DNA from: Pseudarthrobacter sp. fls2-241-R2A-127
GTDB lineage: Bacteria > Actinomycetota > Actinomycetes > Actinomycetales > Micrococcaceae
Assembly: GCF_030209355.1 (NCBI RefSeq)
Contig: NZ_JARVSF010000004.1
Location: 1 to 64,000, forward strand
Length of the DNA stretch: 64,000 nucleotides
Direction: 5' to 3'
Shown: piece by piece, positions 10,556-18,000 of the stretch
Numbering within the stretch: the stretch's first letter is position 1
How the letters are laid out: every line of letters begins with the position of its first letter
Translations under genes and position numbers: made by a program
The notes under the pieces: generated by a model
The model's database searches: none
Seen by the model: the letters and a program-made list of their open reading frames with translations, nothing else
Told to the model about the DNA's origin: nothing

Positions 10556-11053
10556 TCACCCGATGACAAGTTCGACCACGCGCCAGATCTGTTTGCTGCG
10601 TTCCAGTCGGACAGCGACGGCGCGGGCGCGCACGTCATCCACCACGACGGCGCTGGCCTCGTAAATTCCATCGGCCACCTCACAGACGCGTACCGAGCGG
10701 ACCACTGAATTCCGGTGAAGTCGGGCCAGCGCCGGATTGCCGCTCCGGGTAAGTTCGCGCCTGATCAGTGCTGCCCGGTGTTGAAGGGCTGACAGGCACC
10801 GTGGCTCAAGCCGCCGTGCGAGCTGATGGACGGGCCGGATTCCGGCCAGCACCTCCATGGAGGCCTGGACCGTCCCGCGGGTGATGGCCCTGACTTCCGC
10901 GGCCTCATCGAGAGGCCGCAGCGGTGCGGGATTGGCGCTCCGGGAACGCTCCGCGGACGTGGCGCCGTTGACGGCGGTCCCTGCTCCTCCGCTCTGGTTC
11001 CTGGACCCGGCGCCCCGGTCCTGCTTGGCGTGTATTGGTGTCACGGCGATCAT
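10556..11053 (-). CDS. Rv3235-family protein
   Basis: 165-residue protein resembling mycobacterial Rv3235, a conserved actinobacterial family of unknown function near secA. The N-terminal 60 residues are low-complexity. The conserved C-terminal domain (about 75-165) has the alternating beta/alpha pattern seen in RVCEVADGIYEASAVVVDD and ARAVAVRLERS. There is no signal peptide or membrane segment. It lies 54 bp downstream of the LysM gene on the same strand and probably shares its transcript. Function is not known. Confidence 0.7.
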   Translation of the reverse strand: MIAVTPIHAKQDRGAGSRNQSGGAGTAVNGATSAERSRSANPAPLRPLDEAAEVRAITRGTVQASMEVLAGIRPVHQLARRLEPRCLSALQHRAALIRRELTRSGNPALARLHRNSVVRSVRVCEVADGIYEASAVVVDDVRARAVAVRLERSKQIWRVVELVIG

Positions 11054-11107
11054 TGGGTTCCCCTTAGAGTTGTTGGCTGATTCGACTGCCCGATAGTCAG
11101 GGCGCAG

Positions 11108-11956
11108 TCACGATGCCTTTGGTGGCTGGAGGATTTGGCCCGGCAGCAGGACATCAGGGTTGCCGCCGATTTGCCCCCGGTTCGCTGAGTACCAGCGCGG
11201 CCATTCGAGAGCTATGTCGACATCCGAAGCTCCGGGGCCCAGATGGGCGGCCACGATGTCCCACAGTGTGTCCCCGGCCAGCACGGTCACGGTCGCAGCC
11301 TCAGTCCCGGTCACCTGACCACCTGCGGACCTGTTCCCGGGTGCTGCGAGCAGGCCGGGTTCCACCACTTGGGGAGCAGGACGCCAGCCGGGTGCCAGCG
11401 TGGCGATGGGCGGTTGGGTCCGGGGTTGTCCCGCCGCTGGGCGGCTTTCCTGGCTCCCGGGTGGTTCCGCTATTGGCTGTGCCTTCGCGGCTTCTCCGCC
11501 AGGCTCAGGAGTGCTCACCGCGGGCGCGGAGCTGAAGGGGGCCGGTGACGAATGACTGGGTGTGGGGGCCCACGCGGGTCCCGGATCGGTTCCGGTGGCT
11601 TGTGCTGCCACCCCGGTCAGGAGTTGGACCGAAAGGGCTGCAACCATGGCGCGTTGCATGAATGCGGGAGAGAACCGGCGCACGGATGCCGCGGCCCGGC
11701 GTCCGCCCAGGCGCTCCAGCAGGACGCCTGAACCGGCGCACAGGATTGCGACAACCCACCACAGCAGAATCCCTGCGCCGGCGGCCGCTGCGGCGGCCGC
11801 CACCAGGACTTCCACGGAGATGTCCTGGTTATGCGCGGCGGAAGCCTGTGCCTGGGCGAGGAGTCCGCAGCCCAGGAAACAGAGCACGATGCCGAGCATC
11901 AGCAAGCCAAACGCCGCCCCGGCGTCTGACCATCGAGCTTCCCCCGTACGATTCAT
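11108..11956 (-). CDS. LysM-domain membrane protein
   Basis: 282-residue protein with hydrophobic segments near residues 15-40, 50-75 and about 100-125, a long Pro/Ser/Ala-rich linker and a C-terminal LysM-type domain (TVTVLAGDTLWDIVAAHLG to LLPGQILQPP). LysM binds N-acetylglucosamine-containing glycans, so the protein probably anchors in the membrane and contacts peptidoglycan. The ATG at 11956 is chosen because AAAGGA lies six bases before it; an in-frame ATG seven codons upstream has no ribosome binding site. Three phased 10-bp repeats lie just upstream of the ribosome binding site. No enzymatic domain is visible. Confidence 0.72.
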   Translation of the reverse strand: MNRTGEARWSDAGAAFGLLMLGIVLCFLGCGLLAQAQASAAHNQDISVEVLVAAAAAAAGAGILLWWVVAILCAGSGVLLERLGGRRAAASVRRFSPAFMQRAMVAALSVQLLTGVAAQATGTDPGPAWAPTPSHSSPAPFSSAPAVSTPEPGGEAAKAQPIAEPPGSQESRPAAGQPRTQPPIATLAPGWRPAPQVVEPGLLAAPGNRSAGGQVTGTEAATVTVLAGDTLWDIVAAHLGPGASDVDIALEWPRWYSANRGQIGGNPDVLLPGQILQPPKAS

Positions 11957-11966
11957 GATCAATCCT

Positions 11967-11996
11967 TTTGATGTCATTTGATGTTGTTTGATGTTG
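11967..11996. repeat. three tandem 10-bp repeats (TTTGATGTTG type)
   Basis: TTTGATGTCA, TTTGATGTTG and TTTGATGTTG are head-to-tail with a 10-base period, one DNA turn, in the divergent intergenic region and immediately upstream of the LysM gene's ribosome binding site. AT-rich tetramers every 10 bp in GC-rich DNA fit a cooperative operator. Confidence 0.75.
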
Positions 11997-12096
11997 TCTG
12001 CCTTAGTTTGGACCGATCAACAACTGTTTGTCCATACGTTGGAGAGAAAATCCTTGTTGCGTTGACCGGGGGAGAATGGCAACTTACGCTGGCGGA

Positions 12097-12666
12097 ATGC
12101 GCTGGGATGCACTCTTCAACGACATCGAAAGCCAACTTGCGGAAGCTGACCGGCTGGCGCTGGACGCCGAAATCAATGAGCGGACCCGCGCCGAGCTGGT
12201 AAGCCTGTCGCTGGAGGACAGGCTTCGGGCCTCCCTGGGGTACCGGATTGGCGTCCACCTTCTCTGCGGGGAATCCGCGCGCGGTGAGCTCACCCATGCC
12301 GGGGCTGATGCGCTGGTACTGGACGAAGACCCGTATCAGGTGCTTGTTCCTTATGCGGCCGTAGCACGTTACGTAGGGCTGGGCCGGCATGCGCAAGCAG
12401 AAAGTTCCTCGGTCCGCCGATCGATTGGGCTCGCCCATTCCCTCCGCGGCCTTGCGCGGGACAGGACGGAACTGGCGGTGACGATCGGGGGCGTGGAAGG
12501 GTCGGTCCACCTGGCCGGGGTGATCGACCGTGTGGGAAGGGATTACATCGACCTGGCGGTGGTCATGCCCGGCGAGGTCCGCAGAAGCCAAGGGGTAAGC
12601 CAGGTTTCTGCCATACCCTTCGCCGGGCTGGCGATGATCAGGTCACGCAAAGTGGGCGGACTATAG
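12097..12666 (+). CDS. uncharacterised actinobacterial protein
   Basis: Soluble 189-residue protein I cannot assign. The N-terminus is an acidic helix (MRWDALFNDIE, then DRLALDAEINERT). The rest alternates short strands with Val/Leu/Gly-rich motifs (GYRIGVHLLCGES, ADALVLDEDPYQVLVPYAAV, TELAVTIGGVEGSVHLAGVIDRVGRDYIDLAVV). This hints at a repeated small beta-barrel, Sm-like or SH3-like, but that is inference. The start is uncertain: ATG 12097 begins the conserved-looking part; ATG 12076 adds seven residues, and neither has a well-spaced ribosome binding site. It is divergent from the LysM gene and convergent with the small regulator. Confidence 0.6.
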   Translation: MRWDALFNDIESQLAEADRLALDAEINERTRAELVSLSLEDRLRASLGYRIGVHLLCGESARGELTHAGADALVLDEDPYQVLVPYAAVARYVGLGRHAQAESSSVRRSIGLAHSLRGLARDRTELAVTIGGVEGSVHLAGVIDRVGRDYIDLAVVMPGEVRRSQGVSQVSAIPFAGLAMIRSRKVGGL

Positions 12667-12707
12667 CCGCGGCGCGACTGTGGGCCCTGGGACGTGTGCG
12701 GACACTG

Positions 12708-12923
12708 TCACATCGACTTGGCGCGGGACTCCTGGATCATGCGGCTGGCCTCGGCGTAGCGTTCCTCGATGTACTGCTCCAGCATCTTTTCTTCGACCCG
12801 CCACTGGCCCCGGCCACCCACCTGGATGGCCTTCAGCTCGCCGCTGCGCACCAAGGCATACGCGGCGGGCGAATTGATCTGCAGCTGCTCAGCGACGTCT
12901 GCGAGCGTGAGAAACCTTGGCAT
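12708..12923 (-). CDS. small excisionase/BldC-like HTH regulator
   Basis: 71-residue protein that is almost entirely one MerR/excisionase-type winged helix: LTLADVAEQLQ (first helices), AAYALVRSGELKAIQVGG (recognition helix and turn), GQWRVEEKMLEQYIEERY (wing and last helix). The C-terminal tail is charged. Such proteins (BldC, Xis) bind direct repeats cooperatively. It is transcribed divergently from the SAF-domain gene, so it is a candidate regulator of that promoter, and phased repeats lie about 0.7 kb away. Targets are inference. Confidence 0.85.
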   Translation of the reverse strand: MPRFLTLADVAEQLQINSPAAYALVRSGELKAIQVGGRGQWRVEEKMLEQYIEERYAEASRMIQESRAKSM

Positions 12924-12961
12924 GTACTCATTTTGCCATCAAGTGGCACGGTTTGTGGCCG

Positions 12962-12970
12962 TTATCCACA
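12962..12970 (+). promoter_or_regulatory. DnaA-box-like 9-mer upstream of the SAF-domain gene
   Basis: TTATCCACA, identical to the E. coli DnaA-box consensus, lies 106 bp before the SAF-domain start. A matching TTGTCCACA lies before cpaF in the same orientation. A shared operator is suspected. Confidence 0.4.
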
Positions 12971-12995
12971 TATTGGGGGGTTTTAGCCAAATGAC

Positions 12996-13023
12996 TTTTG
13001 TTCCACCGGCCTTGCGGTAACAA
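12996..13023 (+). promoter_or_regulatory. candidate promoter of SAF-domain gene
   Basis: A weak -35 (TTTTGT, 12996-13001) and a -10 (TAACAA, 13018-13023) with a 16-bp spacer, followed by a roughly 45-base leader and GGGGGAG before the ATG. The hexamer ATGACTT overlaps the -35, as it does in the cpaF promoter. Confidence 0.3.
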
Positions 13024-13075
13024 TGAGGAGTCCGGCCACCGTGGGGAGGGTCCGGGATACAAGGGGGAGAACGGT

Positions 13076-13717
13076 ATGGTTCCTGATTCAAGCGTCCGTG
13101 CTGCGCGGCTCAAGCGTCCATCGTGGAAAGACCCCCGGCTGTTGGTTGGAGTACTCCTGGTCCTGGTATCCATTGCCGGAGTCGTCTTCCTTGTAGGCAG
13201 CGCGGACCGGACAACCGAGGTCTACGCCGCCCGTGACGGTATTGCGGTGGGCGAACGCCTCACGCCTGAGAACGTGGTGCGCGCGAGGGTCCGGCTGGGA
13301 GATACCGAGCAGCATTACATCACCGTGGAGGAGGGGTTGCCGCAGGACGTCGTGGCCATGCAGCGGATCGCGAAGGATCAACTCGTTCCGCGGGCAAGCC
13401 TTGGCGAAGTGGACCGCTTGGACAGGAAGCCCGTAGCGCTCACCATCGATCAGACATTGCCGTCACAGGCCATTGCCGGCGCCCGGGTGGATGTATGGGT
13501 GGCACAGCCGGATGCCAAGAACGGCTTCAGTGAGCCGAAACTTCTCCTGCCCGGCGCCGAGATCACCGAGGTGGCAACGGGGTCCACGGCCCTTGGATCA
13601 TCGAAGACGACGGTGCTGATGGTCTTGGTGGAGGACAAGCAGATGCCGGCGTTGCTGGCCGCGCAGGCCAATGAAGCGAAGATATCCGTCGTGTGGAACC
13701 CCGGTGGCGCCCGATGA
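13076..13717 (+). CDS. SAF-domain protein, CpaB/RcpC-like Tad component
   Basis: 213-residue single-pass membrane protein. A basic cytoplasmic N-terminus precedes a membrane segment at about residues 23-43, then an SAF domain (VYAARDGIAVGERLTPENVV) and a C-terminal RcpC-like domain (ALTIDQTLPSQAIAGARVDVWV, TTVLMVLVEDKQMPALLAAQ). CpaB/RcpC proteins act in assembly of Tad/Flp pili. Start chosen by GGGGGAG at 13063-13069. It overlaps the next gene by four bases (ATGA), forming a two-gene operon distant from the cpaF-tad cluster at 50.8 kb. Confidence 0.83.
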   Translation: MVPDSSVRAARLKRPSWKDPRLLVGVLLVLVSIAGVVFLVGSADRTTEVYAARDGIAVGERLTPENVVRARVRLGDTEQHYITVEEGLPQDVVAMQRIAKDQLVPRASLGEVDRLDRKPVALTIDQTLPSQAIAGARVDVWVAQPDAKNGFSEPKLLLPGAEITEVATGSTALGSSKTTVLMVLVEDKQMPALLAAQANEAKISVVWNPGGAR

Positions 13718-15018
13718 GCATCCCCGTGGTCACCGTGGGCCAAAGCCGGGAGGATGTGGTGGGCGGCCTTGAACGGCTGCACGGCCCCGTCACTGTGGTC
13801 CGACGATGCTCGGAACTTCCCGAACTGCTGGCTGCCTGCCAGAGCGGCCTCGCCAGGGCCGCCGTCGTGGCCGAAGGTTCAGAGGGGCTGACGGCCTCCC
13901 TGGTTGACCGCCTCGGCGCTGTGGGTGTGGCTGTCATTGCCCTGACTGACAACGCCGATGAGGCCGCGAGGCTCCGTAAGATCGGTGTGGCCTCGGCGCT
14001 GACAGGAGTTCAGTCCGCGGAGCTGTCGGACAGGATAGCGGACGCAGTCGCGCGCCTGACCGGCATGGATCGTCCCCTGACGCTCAGCGCCGAAGCTGAT
14101 ACGGGAGCCGCGCTCGCCGCCGATCCGGTCGAACCCAAGCTTGGTTCTGAGGATGCCGGGAGCGGAAAGATCATCGCCGTATGGGGTCCGGCGGGTTCGC
14201 CGGGAAGAACCACAATTGCTGCGAACATCGCCGGAGAAATGGCGGCTGATGGCCGGGATGTCCTCCTTGTCGACGCCGACACCTACGGTGCAAGCGTCGC
14301 GGCGGTCCTGGGATTGCTGGATGAGTCGGCCGGATTGGCCCAGGCGTGCAGGCTCGCCGACCAGGGGACGTTGGACACTGATGCGCTCCGGAAAGTGGCC
14401 TCAACCGTTGCCACCGCGTCAGGAACCTTCAAGGTGTTGACGGGGATAACCCGCGCCGACCGGTGGACCGAAATCCGTGCGACCGCACTGGCCCTGGTCC
14501 TTGAGCGGGCCAGGCACATGGCGGAGGTGGTGGTGGTCGACACCGGCTTCTGCCTGGAGGCTGATGAAGAGCTCAGCTTCGACACGATGGCGCCGCGGCG
14601 GAATGCGGCGACGCTTTGCCCCCTGGAGGTGGCTGACACCGTCTATGCGGTCGGGGCGGCGGACCCGGTGGGTGTACCCAGGCTGGTGCGGGCGCTCGCC
14701 GAACTGGAAACAGCGGTTCCACAGGCCGCGCCCACAGTGGTCATGAACAAGGTGCGTGCCTCCGCCGTTGGCAGAAGCCCCGAGCGCCAGTTGCAGGATG
14801 CGTGGGAGAGGTACGGCCCGGCACTTAGTCTCACCGCCTTCCTCCCGTACGACTCCGCGGCGGCGGATGCCGCGCTCCTGGCGGGATCACTGCTGCACGA
14901 AGCTGCGCCGGAGTCGACACTCCGCAGGGCCATCCGGGAAATGGTTTGTGCACCCGTCCAGCGAAAATCGAAATCCTCTGTGTTTTCTTCCACACCATGG
15001 CGCAAGGCAAAGGACTAG
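13714..15018 (+). CDS. CpaE-like MinD/ParA-family protein with altered P-loop
   Basis: 434-residue protein with an N-terminal pseudo-receiver-like domain (about 1-130) and a C-terminal MinD/ParA fold (about 150-420), the layout of CpaE, which positions Tad pilus machinery. The P-loop is GPAGSPGRTT (158-167): the catalytic-loop Lys of GKT is Arg165. Later motifs fit the fold (DVLLVDADTYGASVAAVLGL, VVVVDTGF). The Arg may be a subfamily trait and ATP hydrolysis is uncertain. Translationally coupled to the SAF-domain gene. Its stop codon overlaps a TAGGCT hexamer that could start the following transcript. Confidence 0.8.
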   Translation: MSIPVVTVGQSREDVVGGLERLHGPVTVVRRCSELPELLAACQSGLARAAVVAEGSEGLTASLVDRLGAVGVAVIALTDNADEAARLRKIGVASALTGVQSAELSDRIADAVARLTGMDRPLTLSAEADTGAALAADPVEPKLGSEDAGSGKIIAVWGPAGSPGRTTIAANIAGEMAADGRDVLLVDADTYGASVAAVLGLLDESAGLAQACRLADQGTLDTDALRKVASTVATASGTFKVLTGITRADRWTEIRATALALVLERARHMAEVVVVDTGFCLEADEELSFDTMAPRRNAATLCPLEVADTVYAVGAADPVGVPRLVRALAELETAVPQAAPTVVMNKVRASAVGRSPERQLQDAWERYGPALSLTAFLPYDSAAADAALLAGSLLHEAAPESTLRRAIREMVCAPVQRKSKSSVFSSTPWRKAKD

Positions 15019-15021
15019 GCT
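15016..15021 (+). promoter_or_regulatory. candidate -10 box for glutamate dehydrogenase (TAGGCT)
   Basis: TAGGCT begins at the stop codon of the CpaE-like gene, about 50 bases before the next start. No clear -35 is present. Confidence 0.35.
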
Positions 15022-15073
15022 CGCCATAAGAGCTGCAAAGGTGCAGCGAATTTCTCTAGTGGAGGCGTTGTAG

Positions 15074-18000
15074 ATGTCGTCTGGATCCGGTGTGGAGGAT
15101 CAGCCCCTCTCCATTGAAGGCCTTGAAGGTTTCATGGGGGACTACTACCAGCACTTGGCCGAGGAGGATGCCCGGAGCTACCCTCGCGAGGTACTGGAGG
15201 CCCGGGCGGGGGAGCATCGTAAGGCGGCGTCGGTCCGGCAGCCCGGACAGGCAACGGTCTCGATGGCCGACGAAGAGGACAGCACCGTCATTTTCGTCGT
15301 CACCGACGACATGCCTTTCCTTGTCGACTCAGTGAACGCGGAACTGGTCCGGCAGCATGCAGCCATCAAACTGGTGGTCCACCCGCTTTTTGTCGCCACC
15401 AGGAACCGGGAAACCGGCGAGTTGGTCAAGGTCAACAGGGTCCCGGCCCACCTTGGCATTTCAAGTGGAGACACGGCCGCCATGCCCAACCTCTCCCACC
15501 TCATCGCCGAGGGTGAAAATGCCTCCCACATGGAGTCGTGGATCGCCGTCGAAATCCAGCGTATTTCGGACGACGCGAAGTCGTCCCTGCTCGCCGGCCT
15601 GACCCGGGTACTCCAGGACGTCCGGGCCGCCGTAGAGGACTGGCCAAAGATGCGCCAGAAGGCGCTGGAGATCGCCAGGAGCCTGGACCAGGTGGCCCAC
15701 GCCGCACAGATCGCCGAAGTGCGCCAGGCCAAGGACCTCCTCCGCTGGCTCGACGACGGGAACTTCACATTCCTCGGCTACCGGGAATACGACCTCCTGA
15801 ACGTTGACGGCGAAGATGTCCTCGAACTGCGTGAAGACAGCGGGCTTGGACTGTTGCGGGCAGCCGCAGACTCCCCCCACATCCAGCACCTCACCGACAC
15901 CGGCCGCAAGAAGGCACGGGAAAAGCGCGCCCTGGTCATTACGAAGGCCAATTCCCGCTCGACCGTGCACCGCTCGGCCTACCTCGACTACATCGGAATC
16001 AAGAGTTTCGACGCCGCAGGCAACGTCAACGGCGAACGCCGATTCATCGGGCTTTTCGCCACCAGCGCCTATGCCGGGTCCGTCCGGGATATTCCGATCG
16101 TCCGCGAAAAGGTCGACGCCGTTCTGCAAACGGCGGGGTTCCCGCCGGACTCGCACTCGGGCAAGGACCTGCTGGGAATCCTCGAGACGTATCCCCGCGA
16201 CGAACTGTTCCAGATCGAAATCCCCGACCTTGCCGCAACGGCCCTGGGCATCCAGAAGCTCCAGGAGCGACGCCGAACCCGGTTGTTCCTCAGGCCCGAC
16301 ATCTACGGCCGGTTCATGTCCGCCGTCGTTTACCTGCCCCGCGACCGGTACACCACCAACGTCAGGCTGCGCATCGAGCAGGAACTGCGGGAAACATTCC
16401 AGGCCGTCTCGATCGACTACGAAGCGCGTATGACCGAGTCGGCCCTTGCCCGCCTCTTCTTCCGCATCCGTTTGCCCAAGAACGCCGACGTCAGCCACGT
16501 CAACAGCGACGAACTGGAAACACGGCTGGTGCGGGCGGCACGGTCCTGGAGTGAAGGCATCACCGAGGTCCTTCGGGAAGGGCGTGACGCGGCCGAGGCC
16601 AAGGAACTCGCGGCCATCTGGGCCGAGGCATTTCCCGCCAGCTACCGGGTGGACTACGAGGTCGAGGACGCACTTGAGGATATAGCGCGCTTCGAGAAGT
16701 ACGGTGCCGCCGCCGAGCGGAGCACCGGCGCCCGGCAGGACCGACCCGGCGTCCACGTCTACCTCCCCGAGGGGGCAGGCGCCACCTTGGAAGAGGATGC
16801 CCGGGTCAAGCTCTACATGCTTGAGCCCAAGAGCCTGAGCCAGATCCTTCCCTACTTCCACAACCTGGGACTGGAGGTCCTGGACGAACGCCCGTTCGAG
16901 ATCGAAACCGCAGACCACAGGGACTTCTTCCTTTACGACCTTGGGTTGAAATACCCGGCCGGGGTGGATCCGGTCAGCACCGGGGAGCTGCTTGCCGATT
17001 CCTTCGGCGCGGCCGTCACTGGAGCGGCAGAGTCTGACAGCTTCGACCGCCTGGTGCTGCGGGAGGGCCTGCATTGGCGGCAGATCACGGTGCTGCGTGC
17101 TTACGCCCGCTACATGCGCCAGATGGGCAGCAGCAGCTCCTTCGGATTCATGGCGGACACGCTCCTGGGGAACGCCGACGTGACCAAGGGCCTGATCGCG
17201 CTTTTCGCTGCCCGCTTTGACCCGTCCTTGGACGACGACGGCCGTGCCGGCGCGCAGGCGTCCGTGCGGCAGGCCCTGGCCACTGCCATTGAGAAGGTCG
17301 CCACCCTGGACGCCGACCGCGTGCTGCGTACTTTCGGCAACCTCATCGAGGCCACCCTGCGCACCAACTTCTTCCAGGACAAGCCGCACCTGAGCTTCAA
17401 GCTGGATCCGGCCCGGATCGAGGGACTGCCGTTCCCGCGGCCCATGTTCGAGATCTGGGTTTACTCGCCCCGGGTTGAAGGCGTCCACCTGCGATTCGGC
17501 AAGGTGGCCCGCGGTGGCCTGCGCTGGTCTGACAGGCGGGAGGACTTCCGTACCGAAGTCCTGGGCCTGGTGAAAGCCCAGACGGTCAAGAACGCCGTCA
17601 TCGTTCCCACCGGAGCCAAAGGCGGCTTCTTCGCCAAGCAGCTTCCGGATCCGTCAGCCGACCGCGCGGCCTGGATGGCGGAAGGCGTCGAAAGCTACAA
17701 GACGTTCATCCGTGGCCTGTTGGACCTCACCGACAACCTGCTCACTGAAGGCGACGGCGAGCGGCTGGTGCCGCCGTCGAACGTTGTCAGGCATGACGAC
17801 GACGATTCCTACCTTGTGGTTGCGGCGGACAAGGGAACGGCTACTTTCTCGGACATTGCCAACGGATTGTCGGCAGAATACGGATTCTGGCTGGGGGACG
17901 CCTTCGCCTCCGGCGGTTCCGTGGGGTACGACCACAAAGCCATGGGCATTACCGCCCGGGGCGCCTGGGAGTCGGTAAAGCGGCACTTCAGCGAGCTCGA

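Noticed and set aside
12962..12970. Chromosomal replication origin suggested by a perfect DnaA box
   Set aside because: Only single boxes at 12962 and 50687, with no cluster, no AT-rich unwinding region and no dnaA/dnaN nearby. Kept only as a possible regulatory motif.
15461..17488. 675-codon open frame opposite the glutamate dehydrogenase (and a 475-codon one at 18200-19627)
   Set aside because: Antisense to a well-defined protein; no recognisable domain and biased composition.
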